From NCBI GenBank assembly GCA_003246795.1, contig QKCS01000089.1, positions 1-13,621 on the forward strand: DNA of 13,621 bases, written 5' to 3'. A program made the position numbers and the translations under genes. The notes under the pieces were generated by a model. The model did not search any database, had not been told where the DNA came from, and worked only from the letters and a program-made list of their open reading frames with translations. How positions within the stretch are numbered: position 1 is the first letter of the stretch; every line of letters begins with the position of its first letter. This document shows, one piece after another, positions 7,780 through 13,621 of this stretch. The stretch is from Alphaproteobacteria bacterium. Its GTDB lineage: Bacteria; Pseudomonadota; Alphaproteobacteria; Micropepsales; Micropepsaceae.

Positions 7780-8898
7780 ATGCTGGTCGGCGTACCGAAA
7801 GAGATAAAGGTGCACGAATACCGCGTCGGCCTCACGCCCACGAGCGTGCGCGAACTCGTCGCGCACGGCCACAAGGTGGTGCTGCAGACGCACGCAGGCG
7901 AAGCGATCGGCCTGACCGACGAAATGTACCGCGCCGCCGGCGCCGACATTCTGCCGACGGCGGCCGACGTGTTCGCCAAGGCCGAGATGATCGTGAAGGT
8001 GAAGGAACCGCAGGCGCAGGAAATCAAAATGCTGCGTGCGGGCCAGTTGCTTTTCACGTATCTGCATCTCGCGCCCGATCCGGAACAAACGGAAGGCCTC
8101 CTCAAATCCGACTGCGTCGCGATCGCCTACGAAACGGTGACGGATGCGCGCGGCGCGCTTCCCTTGCTCGCGCCGATGTCGGAAGTGGCGGGCCGCATGT
8201 CGATCCAGGCCGGCGCGCATTGTTTGGAGATGGAGCAGGGCGGTCGCGGCATGTTGCTTGGCGGTGTGCCGGGCGTGCCCGCCGCCAAGGTCGTCATCAT
8301 TGGCGGCGGCGTCGTCGGCGCGAACGCTGCCCGCATGGCGATGGGACTGGAGGCGCACGTGACGATCCTCGATCGCAGCTTGCCGCGCCTTGCCGAACTC
8401 GACCTGCAGTTCGGCGCCATGCTGAACACGATCTATTCGACGATCGACACGATCGAAGAATGCGTGCTGTCCGCCGACCTCGTCGTGGGCGCGGTCTTGT
8501 TGCCGGGCGCCGCAGCGCCGAAACTCATCACGAAAGCGATGGTCGAGAAGATGAAGAAAGGCTCGGTCATCGTCGATGTCGCGATCGACCAGGGCGGTTG
8601 CGCCGAGACGTCGAAGGCGACGACCCACGCGCAGCCGACCTACAAAGTCGACGACGTCGTGCACTATTGCGTCGCCAACATGCCCGGCGCGGTCGCCCGC
8701 ACATCGACCTTTGCGCTCAACAACGCGACCTTGCCGTTTACGCTGGCGCTCGCCGACAAAGGCTATGCCAAGGCCTGTCACGACAACCCGCATCTGATGG
8801 CCGGCCTCAACGTCCATCGCGGCGCCCTGACATATGAAGCCGTGGCGCTGGCGCAGAAACGCGAGTTCACGCCAGCGGAGCGCGCGCTCCCGCACTAG
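7780..8898 (+). CDS. ald: Alanine dehydrogenase
   Basis: This is a 372-residue NAD-dependent L-alanine dehydrogenase that interconverts L-alanine with pyruvate, ammonium and NADH. All key residues fall at the family positions: Arg15 in EYRVGLTP, Lys75 in VKVKEP, His96 in YLHLA, and Asp270 in DVAIDQGG. The nucleotide fold GGGVVGANAA begins at 175, and Asp198 at the end of the second strand favours NAD over NADP. AAGGGGA just upstream of ATG 7780 is a good ribosome site. The gene lies 29 nt after the omega-transaminase, so it can regenerate the pyruvate that the transaminase consumes and release nitrogen as ammonium. No terminator is visible after the stop. Confidence 0.96.
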   Translation: MLVGVPKEIKVHEYRVGLTPTSVRELVAHGHKVVLQTHAGEAIGLTDEMYRAAGADILPTAADVFAKAEMIVKVKEPQAQEIKMLRAGQLLFTYLHLAPDPEQTEGLLKSDCVAIAYETVTDARGALPLLAPMSEVAGRMSIQAGAHCLEMEQGGRGMLLGGVPGVPAAKVVIIGGGVVGANAARMAMGLEAHVTILDRSLPRLAELDLQFGAMLNTIYSTIDTIEECVLSADLVVGAVLLPGAAAPKLITKAMVEKMKKGSVIVDVAIDQGGCAETSKATTHAQPTYKVDDVVHYCVANMPGAVARTSTFALNNATLPFTLALADKGYAKACHDNPHLMAGLNVHRGALTYEAVALAQKREFTPAERALPH

Positions 8899-9021
8899 GG
8901 CTCGGCGCACGCAAGCGTGATGGCTGGAGACCTGGATTCGGAGAATTCGCGTCCTAGGTGATTCCGTCACTGTATTCATCGCAAGGCGCCACTATGGTGC
9001 GCCCATCGGAGCGGCGAACTC

Positions 9022-10071
9022 GTGCAACTGACGTTTGATCGGCGACACTTCCTTCTAGGGGCGACTGTGTTCGCGCTGGGTGCTCCCCTCGCGCGCGCGG
9101 CCGAAACCGTGGAAGGCGCGATTGCCCAGGACGTGGCTCTTCTCGGCGCGCCGGATCGCGAACTCGAAAACAAGATTGCGGCGTTGGCGAACGAAGCGGG
9201 GCTCTATGCCGGTTTCGCCGCCGTCGACGGTGTGAAGGGACGCACGGCGTTCGTACGCGGCGGCGAACTGTTCCCGATGCAAAGCGTCTACAAGCTGCCG
9301 ATCGCCGTGGCCTTCCTGCGCCTCGTACAGGACGGCGACGTGCGGATGGATGCGAAGACGCAACTGACCACCGTCGACATCGCGCCCGGCCGCTCACCGC
9401 TCGCCAGCCGGCTCAGGAAGAAGCCGACCACGTTCACCGCCCGCCAGCTCTTGGAGCACATGCTCCTCAACAGCGACAACACCGCGACGGACGCGCTGAT
9501 GAAATTGTGCGGCGGACCGGAGAAGATTCAGGAGACGATCAAATCCTTCGGCATTGAAGGCCTTCGGATCGACCGTTTCGAACGTGAGCTTCAGCCCCAG
9601 GCGCTGGGCCTCGATCCAAGTCCCACGTATCGGGACTTCGCGAAACTGAAGGCCGCGCACGCCGCATTGGGCGAAGCCAGACAAAAGGAGGCGCTCGATC
9701 GCTACTTGATGGACCGTCGCGACACGGCCAGCCCGCGCGCGATCGCCACGCTGATCATCAAAGTGATGAGCAGCCACCTCATTCAGCCGCGCCACGCCAT
9801 GACGCTCATGGACCTCATGCGTCGCACGAAGACCGGCGAGGATCGCCTGAAGGGCGGCCTGCCCGCGGATTGGACCTTCGCCCATCGCGGGGGCACCAGC
9901 ATGACGGTTCAAGGCACGACGGCGACGTTCAACGACGCCGGTCTCGCCGCGAACAAGAAGGGCGCCAAAATCGCGATCGTGCTTTTCATCAAGAATGCGA
10001 CGCTGTCGACCAAGGAACTGGCGCAGTTCCACCGCGCGACGGCGCGCGCCGTGATCGAGGCGTGGAAGTAG
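9022..10071 (+). CDS. Class A beta-lactamase-like serine hydrolase, Tat-exported, with atypical motifs
   Basis: This 349-residue protein of the class A beta-lactamase fold is probably periplasmic. The N-terminus FDRRHFLLG followed by a hydrophobic stretch and ARA (23-26) is a twin-arginine signal peptide. The nucleophile motif SVYK is at 88-91, SDN at 151-153, and Glu187 in RFEREL aligns with the general base Glu166. The third motif, normally KTG or KSG, is RGG at 289-291 in LPADWTFAHRGGTS. Lys to Arg at this place is known in CARB enzymes, but Gly in place of Thr/Ser is unusual. Gln191 replaces Asn170. About 34 extra residues separate RFEREL from RRDTASP (232-238), enlarging the omega loop. 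The start is GTG, with GGAG about ten bases upstream. It may be a beta-lactamase of low activity or a related amidase or esterase. It lies 123 nt after ald and need not share its transcript. Confidence 0.85.
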   Translation: MQLTFDRRHFLLGATVFALGAPLARAAETVEGAIAQDVALLGAPDRELENKIAALANEAGLYAGFAAVDGVKGRTAFVRGGELFPMQSVYKLPIAVAFLRLVQDGDVRMDAKTQLTTVDIAPGRSPLASRLRKKPTTFTARQLLEHMLLNSDNTATDALMKLCGGPEKIQETIKSFGIEGLRIDRFERELQPQALGLDPSPTYRDFAKLKAAHAALGEARQKEALDRYLMDRRDTASPRAIATLIIKVMSSHLIQPRHAMTLMDLMRRTKTGEDRLKGGLPADWTFAHRGGTSMTVQGTTATFNDAGLAANKKGAKIAIVLFIKNATLSTKELAQFHRATARAVIEAWK

Positions 10072-10074
10072 AAG

Positions 10075-10509
10075 CTATGTCCGCGCCGTTCCCGGATCGT
10101 ATTTCACGACGCTTTCTTGTTCCGCCGGGTCGTTTCGGGCCACGATCGCAAGCGCCGTCTCGGTGGCGCTCAGGTTCACCGGCTGATGCGGCAGACCGGG
10201 CGGGATGAACAGGAAATCGCCCTCTTCGTTGACGACCTCGCGCTTCAATCCGTCGCCATACTTGGTGAGCACGCGCCCCTTCAAAATATAGATCGCCGTC
10301 TCGTAGCCCCGGTGATAGTGCGGCTCGGCCGCGCCGCCGGCCGGAATGACGACCAAGTTCATCGAAATCGCCAGTGCTCCCGTCGTCTGTCCCGACACGC
10401 CCACGAAGTAGGGCAGACGTTGCATCGTCATCACGGCGTCAGTTGGCCGCACAGTGACGATGTCGAGACCGGGCCGGCACTCCGCGCCCGGCGTTGGTTG
10501 CGCACTCAT
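10075..10509 (-). CDS. Small single-domain cupin protein
   Basis: This 144-residue beta-barrel protein carries both cupin motifs almost exactly. Motif 1 runs from Gly58/59 through PHYHRGYE to Gly78, giving ligands His64, His66 and Glu70. Motif 2, GDFLFIPPGLPHQPVN (97-112), gives His108. A bound metal is therefore likely. Standalone cupins of this size may be enzymes or ligand sensors, and the substrate cannot be told. There is no signal peptide, so it is cytoplasmic. The ATG at 10509 has GAGGT six bases upstream. It begins 36 nt after the Crp/Fnr-type regulator and is very likely co-transcribed with it. It ends 3 nt from the convergent serine hydrolase gene. Confidence 0.85.
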   Translation of the reverse strand: MSAQPTPGAECRPGLDIVTVRPTDAVMTMQRLPYFVGVSGQTTGALAISMNLVVIPAGGAAEPHYHRGYETAIYILKGRVLTKYGDGLKREVVNEEGDFLFIPPGLPHQPVNLSATETALAIVARNDPAEQESVVKYDPGTART

Positions 10510-10545
10510 TCTGGACCTCGGTTTCCGTGAATGCCGGAGGCAGGA

Positions 10546-11295
10546 TCAGCCGCCGTCGGCCCGCTGTGGGGTCGGCGCCCTGTCGCACAGCTGTTTCAGC
10601 CGGTCGATTTGACGAATGTAAAGCGTCTTGGATTTGCGCTCGGCGATTCCATCGCTCGCCAGATGCGAAAGCACGCGCGCAACCGTTTCGCGCGTCGTCG
10701 ATGCCTGCGCCGCGATCTGCGCTTGCGTCGGCAGCGGATAGATCAGCCAGGACCCCTGGCGAACCGGGTCCGGCTTCATGAGCTTCAGAAGTTCGGAATA
10801 GACGCGCTGATAGGCCGACAACGTCGCCAGATCCATGATCCGGTCGTCGCTCGTTCGCACGATCCGCACGAGCTTTTCCATGATCACGAACGCGACCTTC
10901 GGGTATTCCTCGATCAGTTCGCGAAAAGCTTGCGGCGTGATCGCGCCCACGACGCAATCTTCGAGCGCCACGACCGTCGCCGAACGAGGCAGGCCGTCGA
11001 TCGCCGCCATCTCGCCGAAGAACTCGCCGGGTCCCGCGACCGCATAGGCGACTTCGCGTCCGGACGGCGAAAAGTTGACGATCCGGCATCGCCCTTTGAC
11101 GACGAAGAACACGTCGTGCGAGTCCGAGTCGCGGCTCACGATGGGTTCGTTCGCGTGAACGACCTTCCACGAGCAAGCGGACTCGAGTCGCCCGATCGCG
11201 GCGCGATCAAGCGATGCGAGCATCTTGTTTTCGGTCAGCGTGAAATCCGCCCGCTGTGCTTCGGCGGCGGTTCCCATGCCATTCCTCGTCGACAT
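10546..11295 (-). CDS. Crp/Fnr-family transcriptional regulator
   Basis: This 249-residue regulator has an N-terminal cyclic-nucleotide-binding fold and a C-terminal winged helix-turn-helix. GEFFGEMAAIDGLPRSATV (90-108) keeps the phosphate-binding Gly/Glu and Arg104-Ser105 pair found in cAMP-responsive members. A helix-turn-helix lies at about 188-213, with recognition helix TTRETVARVLSHL close to that of Crp. There is no N-terminal cysteine cluster, so it is not an Fnr-type oxygen sensor. An effector such as cAMP is likely from the pocket but unproven. Two starts are possible: ATG 11295 (GGGGAC upstream) or ATG 11277 (GAGG upstream), differing by six residues. The cupin gene follows 36 nt downstream. 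A promoter-like pair of hexamers and a 13-bp palindrome lie just upstream. Confidence 0.92.
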   Translation of the reverse strand: MSTRNGMGTAAEAQRADFTLTENKMLASLDRAAIGRLESACSWKVVHANEPIVSRDSDSHDVFFVVKGRCRIVNFSPSGREVAYAVAGPGEFFGEMAAIDGLPRSATVVALEDCVVGAITPQAFRELIEEYPKVAFVIMEKLVRIVRTSDDRIMDLATLSAYQRVYSELLKLMKPDPVRQGSWLIYPLPTQAQIAAQASTTRETVARVLSHLASDGIAERKSKTLYIRQIDRLKQLCDRAPTPQRADGG

Positions 11296-11303
11296 CTACT
11301 GTC

Positions 11304-11316
11304 CCCGATTATCGGG
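11304..11316. promoter_or_regulatory. 13-bp palindrome upstream of Crp/Fnr gene, candidate autoregulatory site
   Basis: CCCGAT and ATCGGG flank one central T, a perfect inverted repeat ending 9 bp before the regulator's first ATG. It lies downstream of the predicted transcription start, where binding would block elongation or the RNA hairpin could affect translation. It does not match the classical Crp (TGTGA) or Fnr (TTGAT) half-sites. Self-regulation is a guess from position. Confidence 0.35.
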
Positions 11317-11351
11317 CGCATGTTTCGATGAATGCTGCATGAATGAAAGCC

Positions 11352-11380
11352 TTAATATCACTGCCCGATGCGGTTCCCAA
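11352..11380 (-). promoter_or_regulatory. Sigma70-like promoter for the crp/fnr-cupin operon
   Basis: On the minus strand TTGGGA (11380-11375) and TATTAA (11357-11352) are separated by exactly 17 bp. Each matches four of six consensus bases. The start of transcription would be near 11345, about 50 nt before the first possible ATG. It lies in the 104-bp gap between the dehydrogenase and the regulator, which suggests that the regulator need not depend on read-through from the dehydrogenase gene. Confidence 0.45.
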
Positions 11381-11399
11381 TAGTCGGAAGGACTTGCCC

Positions 11400-12173
11400 T
11401 CAAGAGCTTGTCGCCCCGCCGTCGATGACCATTGCTTGCCCGGTCATGAAGGCCGCTGCCTTCGACGCCAAGAACACGGCAGCGCCCGCGATCTCGTCCG
11501 CTTCGCCGATGCGCTTCAAGGGCGCGCCCGCCGTCGAACGTTCGAGAATAGCCGGATTGTCCCACAAAGCCTTGGCGAAATCGGTTTTGATGAGACCCGG
11601 CGCGATGCAGTTGGCGCGCACGTTATGCACGCCGTATTCGACGGCGATGTTGCGGGCAAGCTGGAAATCCGCCGCCTTTGAAATGCAGTAGGCGCCGAGC
11701 ACGGGAGAACCACGCAAACCTCCGATCGACGACACGATGATGATCGACCCGTCCTTTCTCTCAACCATTTCGGGTATCACGAGATTGCACAACTGATGGT
11801 TGGAGCGAACGTTCGCACCCATGATCTTGTCGAACGCTTCGTCGGAGATCTGCGACATCGATCCGAAAACCGGGTTGATCGCCGCGTTGCACACGAGGAC
11901 GTCGATGCGGTTCCACTTCGCCCGTGTTTTGGCCACAAGCTGTTCGAGCTGTTCGCGATAGTTGATGTTGCAGGGTACCGCATAGGCGACTTCTTTGCCG
12001 TTGCCCCACTTCTGATTGATCTCGGCGGCGACTTTGTCGCATGCCTCCGCCTTGCGGCTGGAGACGACGACCTTGGCGCCGTGTTCGGCCAGACGGTGCG
12101 CGATCGCCTCGCCGATCCCCTTCGTCGATCCGGTGACGACAGCGACCTTCCCCCTGAGATCGAAGAGTTCCAT
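11400..12173 (-). CDS. Short-chain dehydrogenase/reductase, DHRS4-like
   Basis: This is a 257-residue classical SDR. The cofactor site TGSTKGIG begins at 14, and the SSRK segment (38-41) with a basic residue after the second strand favours NADPH. The catalytic tetrad is Asn121, Ser149, Tyr162 and Lys166, in YCISK. Segments CNAAINPVFGS, APGLIKTDFAKALW and the C-terminal TGQAMVIDGGATSS resemble the DHRS4 (peroxisomal carbonyl reductase) branch rather than FabG proper. The reaction is therefore probably reduction of a ketone or aldehyde, or the reverse alcohol oxidation; the substrate is unknown. The ATG at 12173 has a very good GGGAGGA six bases upstream (12179-12185). A longer TTG start at 12254 has no such site. 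It is divergent from the OmpA-type lipoprotein. Confidence 0.92.
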   Translation of the reverse strand: MELFDLRGKVAVVTGSTKGIGEAIAHRLAEHGAKVVVSSRKAEACDKVAAEINQKWGNGKEVAYAVPCNINYREQLEQLVAKTRAKWNRIDVLVCNAAINPVFGSMSQISDEAFDKIMGANVRSNHQLCNLVIPEMVERKDGSIIIVSSIGGLRGSPVLGAYCISKAADFQLARNIAVEYGVHNVRANCIAPGLIKTDFAKALWDNPAILERSTAGAPLKRIGEADEIAGAAVFLASKAAAFMTGQAMVIDGGATSS

Positions 12174-12244
12174 GAAGTTCCTCCCACAAGGACAGATTGA
12201 ACAATGTCTCTCAAATTCGCGAAATGAGGGCGCGGTGCGACGGC

Positions 12245-12250
12245 CGTCAA
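12245..12250 (-). promoter_or_regulatory. Possible -35 element of the dehydrogenase promoter
   Basis: TTGACG on the minus strand is close to the -35 consensus and lies in the 222-bp divergent gap between the dehydrogenase and the lipoprotein. The sequence 17 bp downstream is only a poor -10 match, so this call is weak. For the lipoprotein direction I could not identify a convincing promoter in the same gap. Confidence 0.2.
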
Positions 12251-12395
12251 GCAAAATGCACTTTTCCGCTGTCCCCAGGGCGAAAATGGTCTAGGAGGCG
12301 CCCGCGACTTGCCTCAAACCCGCGTTCGGGCTTATCACGCCGCCATCCCAACGCGATGCGAACTCCCAGTGGGGCCTTCAAGAAAGGAAGATTTC

Positions 12396-13061
12396 ATGCG
12401 TAAAGCGATAGCTCTCGTCACCTGTGCCGCGCTGATGTTGGGCGCGTGCCAGACGCGGGACCCGTATACCGGCGAAGAGAAGACGAGCCACGCGACGCGC
12501 GGCGCGATCATCGGCGGCCTCCTCGGCGCCGGCGTCGGCGCGCTGACCAACACGTCAAGCGGCAAGCAGGCTGCGCGCAACGCGCTTATCGGCGCGGGCA
12601 TCGGCGCGCTCGCCGGCGGCGCGATTGGCGGTTACATGGACAATCAGGAAGCCGAGCTGCGCCAGCGTCTGCGCGCCGCAGGCGTCAGCGTTCGCCGCCA
12701 AGGCGACAACATCATTCTCGTGATGGCGAGTGACGTCACCTTCGACGTCGACAGCGACCAGGTGAACCCGCAATTCTACCGCACGCTCGCGGCCGTCGGT
12801 GAAGTGCTGAACGAGTTCAACAAGACGACGATCGAAGTGTCCGGCCATACGGACTCGACCGGCTCCGCGCAGTACAATCAGGACCTCTCCTATCGTCGCG
12901 CGAATTCTGTCGCCTATGTCCTGGCGCAGAACGGCGTTATGCCTGGGCGCATGTACGTGATCGGCTTGGGCGAAACCCGTCCGGTCGCCTCGAACGCAAA
13001 CCCGGGCGGCCGCGCGCGCAACCGCCGCGTCGAGATCCAAATCATCCCGCTGACGTCGTAG
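12396..13061 (+). CDS. OmpA-family outer-membrane lipoprotein with glycine zipper (YiaD-like)
   Basis: This 221-residue envelope lipoprotein links the outer membrane to peptidoglycan. The signal peptide ends in the lipobox LGAC with Cys18 as the acylated residue; Gln at +2 does not act as a retention signal, so the outer membrane is expected. Residues about 36-80 form a glycine-zipper region with GAIIGGLLGAGVGAL and GAGIGALAGGAIGGY segments. The OmpA C-terminal domain runs from about 105 to 221. Asp153 in GHTDSTGS and Arg168 in LSYRRAN are 15 residues apart, as in the diaminopimelate-binding pair of OmpA proteins. ATG 12396 has AAGGAAG (12384-12390) five bases upstream; an upstream TTG at 12309 would spoil the signal peptide. 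A strong terminator follows. Confidence 0.95.
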   Translation: MRKAIALVTCAALMLGACQTRDPYTGEEKTSHATRGAIIGGLLGAGVGALTNTSSGKQAARNALIGAGIGALAGGAIGGYMDNQEAELRQRLRAAGVSVRRQGDNIILVMASDVTFDVDSDQVNPQFYRTLAAVGEVLNEFNKTTIEVSGHTDSTGSAQYNQDLSYRRANSVAYVLAQNGVMPGRMYVIGLGETRPVASNANPGGRARNRRVEIQIIPLTS

Positions 13062-13085
13062 CCGCGCGGGATACGGACTTTGGTG

Positions 13086-13113
13086 AAACGCCGCCGGCAC
13101 CCCGGCGGCGTTT
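13086..13113. terminator. Bidirectional rho-independent terminator
   Basis: A nine-pair GC stem (CGCCGCCGG at 13089-13097 with CCGGCGGCG at 13102-13110) closes a four-base loop CACC. AAA at 13086-13088 pairs with TTT at 13111-13113, and TTTT follows on the plus strand. On the minus strand the same hairpin is followed by TTT. It lies between the convergent lipoprotein and glutathione peroxidase stops, so it can end both transcripts. Confidence 0.9.
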
Positions 13114-13117
13114 TGCA

Positions 13118-13600
13118 TTACGAGGCCAGCGCTTCTTCGACCGCCTTCTTCACCTCGGCCGCCTGCGGCTCCGTTCGCGAGCCGAAGGTCGCCGCCAGTT
13201 GGCCTTTGCCGTCGACAAGGTACTTGTGGAAGTTCCACTTCGGCGTGCCGGCCTCACCGAGTTCCTTCGCCGCCCATTGATAGAACGGATGCGCCTCGCC
13301 GCCGATGACCTTGGCCTTGGCCGTCATCGGGAAGTCGACGCCGAAGCGCGTCTCGCAAAACGTCTTGATCTCGGCCTCGCTGCCCGGTTCTTGTGCGCCG
13401 AAATCGTTCGACGGCACCCCCAGCACCACGAGTCCTTTGTCCTTATAGGCGCGCCATAGGTCCTCGAGCCCCTTGTACTGCGGGGTCAGCCCGCAGGCGC
13501 TCGCCGTGTTCACGACCAAGACCGCCTTGCCCTTGAACTGCGAAAGCGGCAGGGGCGTCCCGTCGATCGACGTAAAAGAAAACGTGTGTGCGTTCGTCAT
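13118..13600 (-). CDS. Glutathione peroxidase family protein (thioredoxin-type 2-Cys peroxidase)
   Basis: This 160-residue cytoplasmic peroxidase reduces hydrogen peroxide and organic hydroperoxides. The peroxidatic Cys36 is in NTASACGLTPQY, Gln70 in GVPSNDFGAQEPG, and Trp122-Asn123 in KWNFHKYLVD, which completes the catalytic tetrad. Cys82 in TFCETRF sits exactly where yeast Gpx3 has its resolving cysteine, so the enzyme probably takes electrons from thioredoxin rather than glutathione. Cysteine replaces selenocysteine, as usual in bacteria. ATG 13600 has GGGAGAC six bases upstream. There is no signal peptide. The stop is 4 nt from the shared terminator. The promoter lies beyond the right edge of the window. 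Confidence 0.95.
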   Translation of the reverse strand: MTNAHTFSFTSIDGTPLPLSQFKGKAVLVVNTASACGLTPQYKGLEDLWRAYKDKGLVVLGVPSNDFGAQEPGSEAEIKTFCETRFGVDFPMTAKAKVIGGEAHPFYQWAAKELGEAGTPKWNFHKYLVDGKGQLAATFGSRTEPQAAEVKKAVEEALAS

Positions 13601-13621
13601 CGCTGTCTCCCATGGAAATTC

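Noticed and set aside
7597..8979. 460-codon open frame on the minus strand antisense to ald and the end of the aminotransferase
   Set aside because: Its Arg/His/Asp-rich translation looks like a GC-rich shadow, while the plus-strand frames encode complete, well-conserved enzymes.
8899..9021. 123-bp gap after ald, with small inverted repeats such as CACGC-AA-GCGTG
   Set aside because: Arms are too short and lack a T-run, and no convincing promoter pair was found. It probably holds the serine hydrolase leader and nothing more that I can support.
12174..12254. Upstream TTG start for the short-chain dehydrogenase
   Set aside because: The added residues are not SDR-like, and the strong GGGAGGA site lies just before ATG 12173.
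12309..12395. Upstream TTG start for the OmpA-type lipoprotein
   Set aside because: It would place 29 residues before the lipoprotein signal peptide and has no ribosome site, unlike ATG 12396.
1..13621. CRISPR arrays, tRNA or rRNA genes, transposases, attachment sites
   Set aside because: Looked for and not seen; no regularly spaced repeats, cloverleaf sequences or transposase motifs.

Overview
The window reads as a chromosomal segment of a GC-rich alphaproteobacterium. The evidence is consistently GC-rich third codon positions, good Shine-Dalgarno sites at most genes, and familiar housekeeping and transport families. No mobile element, tRNA, rRNA or CRISPR array is visible. The genus cannot be fixed from the sequence alone. 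About 95% of the bases are coding, in eleven genes plus one partial gene.

Left part (1-6248, all minus strand). In transcription order there is an AsmA-family protein, then a PotA-type ABC ATPase, a PotD-type substrate-binding protein, and a PotB-type permease that runs off the left edge. A PotC-type permease would be expected next. All three visible transporter parts are longer than their textbook relatives. The ATPase carries about 235 residues of Pro/Ala/Glu-rich sequence before its nucleotide-binding domain. The binding protein has an N-terminal hydrophobic helix with no clear cleavage site. The permease has about 140 residues between its first two membrane segments.

Middle part (6249-8898, plus strand). 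A 176-bp divergent intergenic region separates the AsmA/transporter block from a tight two-gene unit: an omega-amino acid:pyruvate aminotransferase and alanine dehydrogenase. The gap holds a perfect 24-bp palindrome, a third copy of its half-site next to the aminotransferase start, a 10-bp palindrome and an extended -10 promoter motif. Together these look like an operator region. The metabolic logic is coherent: an amine or omega-amino acid comes in through the ABC importer, the transaminase moves its amino group to pyruvate, and alanine dehydrogenase returns alanine to pyruvate, ammonium and NADH. The link to the importer is inferred from gene neighbourhood.

Right part (8899-13621). A Tat-exported class A beta-lactamase-like serine hydrolase has an altered third active-site motif and an enlarged omega loop. 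It converges, with a 3-nt gap, on a cupin gene that lies downstream of a Crp/Fnr-family regulator in an apparent two-gene operon with its own promoter. Next is a DHRS4-like short-chain dehydrogenase, divergent from a YiaD/OmpA-type outer-membrane lipoprotein. That lipoprotein converges on a thioredoxin-type glutathione peroxidase across a bidirectional terminator.

I saw no entirely unknown system. The best candidates for something new are the embellished polyamine-type importer, the operator region at 6329-6418, and the atypical beta-lactamase fold protein.
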